Assembly: GCA_017616955.1 (NCBI GenBank)
Contig: JAFZXD010000040.1
Location: 1 to 5,231 of the forward strand
DNA from: Eubacterium sp.
GTDB lineage: Bacteria; Bacillota; Clostridia; Lachnospirales; Lachnospiraceae
Direction: 5' to 3'
Length of the DNA: 5,231 nt
The position numbers and the translations under genes are program-made. Shown one piece after another: positions 1 to 5,231 of this stretch. The stretch's first letter is position 1, and every line of letters starts with the position of its first letter. Under the pieces are notes generated by a model that made no database searches, was not told where the DNA came from, and worked only from the letters and a program-made list of their open reading frames with translations.

Positions 1-806
1 CAGCCGATAAGATAGAGGAGCAGAAGAAAGAGGCAGGAATAACCGAACCTAAGAACCTTGAAGAGCAGGCTATATCTCTCGTAGGAAGAGATATATATGA
101 GAAGCTCATAAAGGGTTATACCGAAAAGCAGTGGGGACGTCCATGCACAGAGCTTCCAAGCTTTATCATTAAGAGACTTCCGGTTCGTCTTACATTTGAC
201 AACAACTATTTCAATGCTCCGTATCAGGGTATTCCTGTAGGAGGATATACAAAGCTTGTTGAAAATATGCTCGGAGATACTGAGGTAAGACTCGGAGTTG
301 ATTATCTTGAGAACAAGGAAGAGCTTGATAAGCTTGCGGATACTGTTGTTTATACAGGAGCAATAGATGCATACTTTGGATACAGTCTTGGCAATCTCGA
401 ATACAGATCTGTTAGATTTGAAAATGAACTTCTGGATATCCCTAACTTCCAGGGAAATGCTGCAGTAAACTATACTGATAGAGAGACTCCTTGGACACGT
501 ATCATTGAACATAAGTGGTTTGAATTCGGAAAAGATGAGAATGGAAATGACCTTCCAAAGACAGTTATCTCAAGAGAGTACAGCTCAGAGTGGAAACCGG
601 GAGATGAACCATATTATCCTGTAAATGATGAGAAGAATGGTGCGATCTATCAGAAGTACAAGAAGATGGCAGATGATGAGCAGGCAAAACTCAGTGCACA
701 GGGAAGAAATGTCATATTCGGTGGTCGTCTTGGTGAATACAAGTATTATGATATGGATCAGGTAATAGCCAGAGCTCTTGAAGTATGCAAAGAGAATAAT
801 CTGTAA
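1..806 (+). CDS. glf: UDP-galactopyranose mutase, C-terminal part (5' end outside window)
   Basis: This flavoenzyme interconverts UDP-galactopyranose and UDP-galactofuranose in the cytoplasm, supplying the Galf donor for surface glycans. The frame is open from the window edge (first whole codon at position 3) to TAA at 804-806, giving 267 visible residues. The family is usually about 370 residues, so roughly the first 100, including the N-terminal GxGxxG FAD-binding fold, lie upstream. Family hallmarks seen in order are KGYTEKQWG (about 114-140), KRLPVR (about 171-188), NNYFNAPYQGIPVGGYT (about 201-251), LEYRSVRFE (about 396-422), and GRLGEYKYYDMDQVI near the C-terminus (723-767). The last is the conserved FAD-contacting end of the enzyme, and the arginines in the RLPVR and YRSVRFE blocks fit the substrate-phosphate contacts known in the family. 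An internal ATG at 267 is not the start, because conserved motifs lie before it. The next gene begins 10 bases after the stop. No damage is seen in the visible part. Confidence 0.95.
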   Translation, partial: ADKIEEQKKEAGITEPKNLEEQAISLVGRDIYEKLIKGYTEKQWGRPCTELPSFIIKRLPVRLTFDNNYFNAPYQGIPVGGYTKLVENMLGDTEVRLGVDYLENKEELDKLADTVVYTGAIDAYFGYSLGNLEYRSVRFENELLDIPNFQGNAAVNYTDRETPWTRIIEHKWFEFGKDENGNDLPKTVISREYSSEWKPGDEPYYPVNDEKNGAIYQKYKKMADDEQAKLSAQGRNVIFGGRLGEYKYYDMDQVIARALEVCKENNL

Positions 807-807
807 T

Positions 808-813
808 GGAGAG
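808..813 (+). promoter_or_regulatory. Ribosome binding site deciding the ATG 817 start
   Basis: GGAGAG lies just after the glf stop codon, with its GGAG core 5 bases before ATG 817. This supports ATG 817 over the upstream in-frame TTG at 778, which would overlap glf by 29 bases and put a polar stretch (KYAKRIICNGEY) ahead of the hydrophobic first helix. Confidence 0.7.
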
Positions 814-816
814 TAT

Positions 817-1899
817 ATGTCCCAGTATGTACTTGCGGCTCTCTGTTTTGTAGCATATCTGACGATATACTACCTGGTGGGAGTTGCTGTTTCAAAAATA
901 TTAAAATTGGATAATAATCCTATTCGTCAGCTTTTAATTGGTATGTTCGCATATGGAATACTCTTTTCCATATATGTTCTTCCAATGAAGTTTATGATCG
1001 TTCCGGTTAATGTGATCGGAAAGATATGGGTTGTTATAGTGGGAGTACTATGTCTTGTAATAGTAGTCACTCTCCGTAAATATATGGCAAAAGGCTTAAA
1101 AAAATGGCTAGGATATATTAAGAAAAATAAAGCGGTAGCAATAGTTGTTGGTTTATTTACAGCCTTTCAGGTGACATTTGTCGAGATATACTGTCGCCTT
1201 GTTGCCGGTTTTAATCAGGTATGGTTCGTTGGATGGGTCAGCAACGGAGTTCTTCACAATGAGCTGATGACTTACGATGTCGTAACCGGGGATCCATTAT
1301 CCGCTTTCCCGAATGATAGATATCTGTGTACTTTTTTGGATCACAGTGCTGTGATATGCAGGCTTTTTCGCATTCATCCTATGGTTGAGGTGAGAACTGT
1401 ACTTACGGGAATATTTGTTCTTATGCAGTGCCTTGTAGTATGGGAGATTGCTAAGTGCATAGGTAAGGGGCGTAAGGATAGAAGTATTTTGGCATTCCTG
1501 CTTTATTGGGGCGTAAGAAATGCAATGGTCGGTTCACAGCTGCTGCCGTCTTACTATACATTTTTCAGGACTTATGAAGGAAAAGGTTTTGTAATGAATG
1601 TTCCTATTCCATTGATGATCCTGATCATGTGGAAAATGTATGATAAACCCGAGAAGACAAAATATCTATGGGAAAGTGCTCTGATAGTATGGGGAAGCAT
1701 GACATACTCCCTGTCGATGATGTTCACATATCCGTTTGTATTGGCAGCATACCTTCCGTTCATGTTGGCAAAAAAAGACGGAAGAAAATATATGTTTAGA
1801 AATATGATGGTAATAGGACTGATATGTCTGGCGTTTTTTGTGGTCTATTTTCTCGGTCAACCCAAAATCGGGATTTTAGATCTGACGATCAGACGATAA
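817..1899 (+). CDS. DUF6077-like polytopic membrane protein, N-terminal portion of a split gene
   Basis: The 360-residue product from ATG 817 is mostly hydrophobic. Probable membrane helices include residues 4-27, 36-57, 68-86, 105-125, 193-211, 223-240, 259-273, 286-315 and 330-346. The long loop after the fourth helix carries the block TYDVVTGDP (152-160) and then a DHSAVICRLFRIHPMV block (175-190), followed later by RTYEGKGFVMNVPIP (251-265). From memory these match the layout of DUF6077 membrane proteins of Lachnospiraceae surface-glycan loci (YDPYTG, IHP and R-x-(W/Y)-(Q/E)-G-K-type blocks). The family has no settled biochemical role; GT-C-like glycan transfer or export is a guess. I see no obvious acidic pair at the start of the big loop (FNQVWFVGWVSNG, 132-144), which weakens a GT-C reading. 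The frame stops at TAA 1897-1899, and the remaining domain continues in the same frame from 1918. This is therefore probably the front half of one 662-residue protein. Confidence 0.75.
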   Translation: MSQYVLAALCFVAYLTIYYLVGVAVSKILKLDNNPIRQLLIGMFAYGILFSIYVLPMKFMIVPVNVIGKIWVVIVGVLCLVIVVTLRKYMAKGLKKWLGYIKKNKAVAIVVGLFTAFQVTFVEIYCRLVAGFNQVWFVGWVSNGVLHNELMTYDVVTGDPLSAFPNDRYLCTFLDHSAVICRLFRIHPMVEVRTVLTGIFVLMQCLVVWEIAKCIGKGRKDRSILAFLLYWGVRNAMVGSQLLPSYYTFFRTYEGKGFVMNVPIPLMILIMWKMYDKPEKTKYLWESALIVWGSMTYSLSMMFTYPFVLAAYLPFMLAKKDGRKYMFRNMMVIGLICLAFFVVYFLGQPKIGILDLTIRR

Positions 1900-1927
1900 T
1901 GCAGGAAGGGGAAGTATATGCATTTTG
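1834..1927 (+). other. Junction that interrupts the membrane-protein gene (nonsense codon or paired indels)
   Basis: The upstream frame ends ...LGQPKIGILDLTIRR and stops with TAA at 1897-1899. The downstream frame is in the same register, so the only barrier between the halves is that TAA. A second frame (codons starting at 1863) is open from well upstream to TGA 1926-1928 and encodes a polar, acidic sequence ending SDDQTIMQEGEVYAF. That joins naturally onto the DTNEHSG of the downstream frame. A missing base in the A run at 1864-1867 (or the T run at 1834-1839), together with an extra T in the run at 1923-1926, would give a continuous gene. These are alternative explanations that the sequence alone cannot separate. 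Confidence 0.6.
1903..1911 (+). promoter_or_regulatory. Possible ribosome binding site before ATG 1918
   Basis: The purine-rich AGGAAGGGG ends 6 bases before ATG 1918 and could allow translation to restart for the C-terminal half. The same bases also read as ordinary codons (QEGE) in the alternative frame, so the match may be fortuitous. Confidence 0.4.
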
Positions 1928-2805
1928 ATACAAATGAGCATAGCGGTACCGATTATTTCTGGACTGCTATGAGAGTATATTTAAATACCTTTACTCCTGC
2001 GGTAAAAATAGTACTGATAGGATATGCACTCCTGTTACTTTTTATTCTGATAAAAGGAAATAAGAAGGAAAGACTGTTTTATCTTGTGAGTCTGTTGATT
2101 CTTGGGGTGACCTGCCTTAATCCTTGGATGGCCTGGTTTCTGGTAGAACATTTTGGCTTTTCTCTGAGATATTTCAGGTTGTTTTGGGTTATTCCCGTAT
2201 CAATGGGATATACTTATTTCGGAATAAAGTTATACAAAAGATTTAATTCCGGATGGCAAAGAGTGATATGCTATATATTGGTTGTGGGACTTCTCGGAAG
2301 TTCATATTACTTGGTTTACCAAAAGTCAAAAACACCTGATATATACACCGGTGACGTAGAGAATACAGGACTTATTCCGATTCCCAATATCTACCGTGTG
2401 GAAGATGATGTTATAGAAGCATGCAGACTTATAGAAGAAGATGCCGGAGATGAACACGCGCTGAAAAGGGCATTTTACAGCAGGGAGGTATTTCTGGAGA
2501 TAAGAACATATGATGCGTCAATTCTGTCATTGGTTCAGTATCCGAATGAAAAACCTGAAGTGGTAAACTTTGAACAGGCGCTTAAAGAGGAAAACTGGAA
2601 AGGGGCTCTCTGGGATCTTTTTAAAGGTAAACTGGGAGGTGCGAGTAAGGAACTTCTTAAGTCTGAGACGATTAGAGAAGTATGTATAAACTCAGGGTGT
2701 GAATACATATTCCTTCCAAAGAAACATAAGTGGAAAAATAAGTTTTGTAAAAACATGACGGTACTTGGAGAATCGGGTAGATTTATTATAATTAAAGTTG
2801 AGTAA
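1918..2805 (+). CDS. DUF6077-like membrane protein, C-terminal portion of a split gene
   Basis: The 295-residue product from ATG 1918 has about four membrane helices (residues roughly 28-46, 53-76, 86-103 and 114-134). A soluble C-terminal domain of about 160 residues follows. The block RYFRLFWVIPV (84-94) resembles the conserved R-Y-W-R-x-x-W-x-x-P segment I recall from the second half of DUF6077 proteins. The tail contains an alpha/beta-like stretch with VCINSGCEYIFLPK (about 255-268) and ends in GRFIIIKVE. Lack of a signal-type start and the short polar lead (HFDTNEHSGTDYFW) suggest this is the continuation of the 817 frame rather than an independent gene. Reinitiation at ATG 1918, or separate expression of two interacting halves, cannot be excluded. 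The stop lies 16 bases before the glycosyltransferase start, so the gene sits inside the same operon. Function is unassigned beyond a likely role in surface-glycan assembly. Confidence 0.75.
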   Translation: MHFDTNEHSGTDYFWTAMRVYLNTFTPAVKIVLIGYALLLLFILIKGNKKERLFYLVSLLILGVTCLNPWMAWFLVEHFGFSLRYFRLFWVIPVSMGYTYFGIKLYKRFNSGWQRVICYILVVGLLGSSYYLVYQKSKTPDIYTGDVENTGLIPIPNIYRVEDDVIEACRLIEEDAGDEHALKRAFYSREVFLEIRTYDASILSLVQYPNEKPEVVNFEQALKEENWKGALWDLFKGKLGGASKELLKSETIREVCINSGCEYIFLPKKHKWKNKFCKNMTVLGESGRFIIIKVE

Positions 2806-2813
2806 AAAGGTGG
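2806..2813 (+). promoter_or_regulatory. Ribosome binding site for the glycosyltransferase
   Basis: AAAGGTGG begins directly after the preceding stop codon and ends 8 bases before ATG 2822, a normal spacing that fixes this start. Confidence 0.7.
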
Positions 2814-2821
2814 AACTGTAG

Positions 2822-5231
2822 ATGGCTGAAAAAGAAAGACAAGGATTTTTCTTTGATAGAATAAGAAGCACAGCGGATGGAAAGAGAACTATAGTTGTTC
2901 AGGGTTATGCTGTAGATGGATATCTTGAAGGTGTTCGACCCAGAGCGGCTGTGTTTGTCGGGAAAAAACCGGTAAAAACACTGAAGTGTAGTATCGATAA
3001 GGTTAAGCTTCCTCCTACCATGATGAGAAGACGCAGAGGGGAAACTATATCTTATCTGGGTGTTTTCTATGTCGATCTGTCTGAAGTTACCAAAATGTAT
3101 GGTGCCGGTGCAAAGCTTGTGGTTATTGCAGAGAAGAAAGATAAGACAGGTGCAAGGAAAAGAAATCTGATATATAAATGTCCTCTTGATAAAGCAATCG
3201 ACAGAATGTACAGCTACTTTTATTCTGTTGATGTTGCTTATACTGAATGCGGAAAAACATTTATCAAGGGCTGGATGGCAGGAAGTCCGTCGACAGTCAT
3301 CAAGATTAAGAATGTAGATAAGCATGATAAGAATCCTATTATCATGAATTATAGTATAGATTTTATTCCTAGAGACGATGTCCTCATGGAATATCCGGAA
3401 TGTCCGGATGATGCAAATCTCGGATTTGAGATATCTGTTGTAGGAGAGTATAAAAAACTCGAGCTGGATATGAGCGAGGGTGAAAGAACAATGAAGACGG
3501 TTGTCAGTATCGGAGAGAGCGACGACGAATTCTCTAAGGCAAATGTAGTAAGCAGATATTCCGAGAAGGTTGTGAGAAATCTCAAGAACTACGGACTGGC
3601 TGAAACTGTTGCGAAGGTGAAGGTGCATTTATCTCCTTCATATGTATACCTTAACGGGAATTACGATAAATGGATAAAAAAGAATTCTCCGAATGCTGAA
3701 GAGCTGAAGGCTCAGCAAAATTCAGAGAAGACATTTGCATACAGACCGCTTTTCAGTATCCTTGTTCCTCTTTATGAAACAGATGAACGATTTCTGGATG
3801 AACTGATCAAGTCTATTCAGGCGCAGACCTATACGAATTGGGAGATATGTTTCTCAGACGGAAGTAAGAGTTCAGACAGACTCAGAGAGATCATTGGAAA
3901 ATATTCGAAAAAAGACAGCAGGATCAAATATACTGCTGAAATTCCGGGACCTTTGGGAATATCCTCAAATACCAATCAGGCATATACGATAGCCAAGGGA
4001 GATTTCATAGTTCTTGGTGATCATGATGATCTCTTCACACCGGATGCACTTTATGGATGTGCAGAGGCTCTTCAGTCCGGAAAAGATGAGATAGATGTCC
4101 TGTATACGGATGAAGACAAGACAAATGCAAAAGCGAAAAAACGATTTGAGCCGAATATAAAGCCGGACTTTAATCAGGAACTTCTTGAGAGCTGCAACTA
4201 TATAACACATATGTTTGTTGTCAGAAAAACGCTGATTGAAGAGGTTGGGCTTTTCGATGATACATATAACGGAGCACAGGATTATGATTTCATTCTCAGA
4301 TGTACCGAGAAGGCAAGAAATATATATCATGTTCCAAAGGTAGTTTACAGTTGGAGAATAAATGATACTTCTACTGCCGGTAATCCTGCTGCAAAGATGT
4401 ATGCTTATGATGCAGGTGCAAAAGCGCTCCAGGCGCATTATGACAGAGTGGGTATATCGGCAAAAGCTCAGATCGGAGATCATCTGGGATATTATCACAC
4501 TGTGTATGATATCAAATGTACTCAGTCGGACAAAGATCAGCCTAAACTGTATGTGGCGGTTATAGATGCGGATGATCAGGATAAATATGATAAAACCGTT
4601 AACTCTATAGAAGATAAGTCAGACTTTAAGAATATCGAATTTGTACGTATCGTATCGGATGACAATCCAAATCTTGCTGCTCAGCTAAACCGAGCTGTGG
4701 ACACGGTACGAGAGAAAGCTTCTTCGGAAGGATATACAGAAGAAAATACTTATGTGGCATTTATTGAATCAGGTGTTACAATGATGGGAGAGGATGGACT
4801 CTCCAATATGCTGTCATATCTTTCCAACAGAACAGATGTTGGCGCTATAGGCGGAAAGATTTATTGTACTGACAGAACCATATGTCATGCCGGAGTGATT
4901 CTTGAGAAAGAGAATGTTGTTGGTTGGATGTATATTCATCATAGAATATATGATGAGGTATACTTTAACTATTGTACATATTCGGCTCTTCATCGCGGTG
5001 TTACACTAATGCGACTCAGTGATATTTCAGAGAATGGTACCTGGTCAGAACAATATACAGGTGATTATTCTATGATAGACTATACCTATCGTATGAGTGA
5101 AAAGGGTAAGAAGTCAGTATATGATGCAAATGCTGAGTTCCAGGTTCGAGCTACAAGAGGTTATGATACAGATGAGTTCTTTGAGAGAAAAGGACTTACC
5201 AGAAAAGATCTACGAATATTCAGGTCTAAGA
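2822..5231 (+). CDS. Large family 2 glycosyltransferase with two GT-A-like domains (3' end outside window)
   Basis: The frame is open from ATG 2822 to the window edge (803 residues, no stop). Residues 1-225 look beta-rich and hold two similar modules, one around GYAVDG (28-33) and one around GWMAG (150-154) with RDDV (184-187) and GFEI (201-204). A helical linker with YDKW (281-284) leads into the catalytic GT2 domain (about 308-520). There FSILVPLYET (311-320), a nucleotide-contacting SDGS (D346), the metal-binding DHDD (400-403), YTDED (428-432), QDYD (486-489, D487 the likely catalytic base) and WRIND (511-515) are all present. This first domain should be active, transferring a sugar from a nucleotide donor to a growing surface glycan in the cytoplasm. 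A second GT-A-like domain (about 574-790) has VGAIGGKIY (673-681) and HAGVIL (689-694) as in rhamnan-type two-domain GT2 proteins, but appears to lack the usual acidic motifs. No membrane helix is seen. Neighbouring glf makes a Galf link plausible, but donor and acceptor cannot be read from sequence. Confidence 0.9.
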   Translation, partial: MAEKERQGFFFDRIRSTADGKRTIVVQGYAVDGYLEGVRPRAAVFVGKKPVKTLKCSIDKVKLPPTMMRRRRGETISYLGVFYVDLSEVTKMYGAGAKLVVIAEKKDKTGARKRNLIYKCPLDKAIDRMYSYFYSVDVAYTECGKTFIKGWMAGSPSTVIKIKNVDKHDKNPIIMNYSIDFIPRDDVLMEYPECPDDANLGFEISVVGEYKKLELDMSEGERTMKTVVSIGESDDEFSKANVVSRYSEKVVRNLKNYGLAETVAKVKVHLSPSYVYLNGNYDKWIKKNSPNAEELKAQQNSEKTFAYRPLFSILVPLYETDERFLDELIKSIQAQTYTNWEICFSDGSKSSDRLREIIGKYSKKDSRIKYTAEIPGPLGISSNTNQAYTIAKGDFIVLGDHDDLFTPDALYGCAEALQSGKDEIDVLYTDEDKTNAKAKKRFEPNIKPDFNQELLESCNYITHMFVVRKTLIEEVGLFDDTYNGAQDYDFILRCTEKARNIYHVPKVVYSWRINDTSTAGNPAAKMYAYDAGAKALQAHYDRVGISAKAQIGDHLGYYHTVYDIKCTQSDKDQPKLYVAVIDADDQDKYDKTVNSIEDKSDFKNIEFVRIVSDDNPNLAAQLNRAVDTVREKASSEGYTEENTYVAFIESGVTMMGEDGLSNMLSYLSNRTDVGAIGGKIYCTDRTICHAGVILEKENVVGWMYIHHRIYDEVYFNYCTYSALHRGVTLMRLSDISENGTWSEQYTGDYSMIDYTYRMSEKGKKSVYDANAEFQVRATRGYDTDEFFERKGLTRKDLRIFRSK

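Noticed and set aside
778..816. Upstream TTG start for the membrane protein
   Set aside because: It would overlap glf by 29 bases. ATG 817 has a well-spaced GGAG and begins just before the first hydrophobic helix.
1572..1860. Two overlapping short minus-strand open frames
   Set aside because: Both are antisense to conserved membrane-protein segments and show no independent coding evidence.
1897..1899. TAA followed by TGC as a recoding or programmed readthrough site
   Set aside because: I see no slippery heptamer, stable downstream stem or selenocysteine-type context. A mutation or sequencing error is simpler.
2535..2756. 73-codon minus-strand open frame
   Set aside because: It is a shadow of the soluble tail of the membrane protein, with a Ser/Phe/Leu-rich, motif-free sequence.
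2803..2824. Terminator or promoter between the membrane protein and glycosyltransferase genes
   Set aside because: The gap is 16 bases and contains only a ribosome binding site, with no inverted repeat or -35/-10 pair.
2792..3628. 278-codon open frame on the minus strand
   Set aside because: It lies opposite the well-supported N-terminal half of the glycosyltransferase, has a low-complexity Ser/His/Ile/Cys-rich sequence with no recognisable motif, and lacks a convincing ribosome binding site. It is a mirror of the + strand codon bias.
3965..4498. 177-codon open frame on the minus strand
   Set aside because: It is antisense to the catalytic GT2 domain, whose motifs are clear on the + strand. 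The Ile/Cys/Ser-rich product has no family features.
4362..4565. 67-codon open frame on the + strand in another frame
   Set aside because: It is fully inside the glycosyltransferase coding region, with no ribosome binding site or recognisable product.

Overview
The window is a stretch of a cell-surface polysaccharide locus from a low-GC bacterium. Base composition looks AT-rich by eye. AGA arginine and ATA isoleucine codons are frequent, and the genes are closely packed on one strand with Shine-Dalgarno-led starts. Together with the protein families present, this suggests a Gram-positive Firmicute, most likely Lachnospiraceae (Butyrivibrio/Roseburia-like). The taxon is an inference, not a demonstrated assignment.

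Layout, all on the + strand: (1) positions 1-806 hold the C-terminal two thirds or so of UDP-galactopyranose mutase (glf), cut by the left window edge. (2) Positions 817-2805 hold a large multi-pass membrane protein that resembles the DUF6077 family. It is read here as two consecutive open frames (817-1899 and 1918-2805). They lie in the same reading frame and are separated by one TAA and 18 further bases. They look like the N- and C-terminal halves of one protein of about 662 residues. (3) Positions 2822-5231 hold the first 803 codons of a large family 2 glycosyltransferase, cut by the right window edge. It has two N-terminal beta-rich modules, a complete-looking GT-A catalytic domain and a second GT-A-like domain that lacks the expected acidic residues.

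The genes are separated by only 10-18 bases, with a ribosome binding site in each gap. I see no promoter, terminator or gene-free stretch, so this is probably the interior of one transcript. A plausible reading is that Glf makes UDP-galactofuranose, the glycosyltransferase builds a glycan that may use it, and the membrane protein acts at the membrane in assembly or modification of that glycan. The last two roles are inferred from context.

The most notable point is the interruption of the membrane protein. It can be explained by a nonsense codon. It can also be explained by two compensating single-base indels in homopolymer runs, because a different frame reads through the junction with a sensible sequence. 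I found no mobile element, CRISPR array, RNA gene or clearly new defence or signalling system here.
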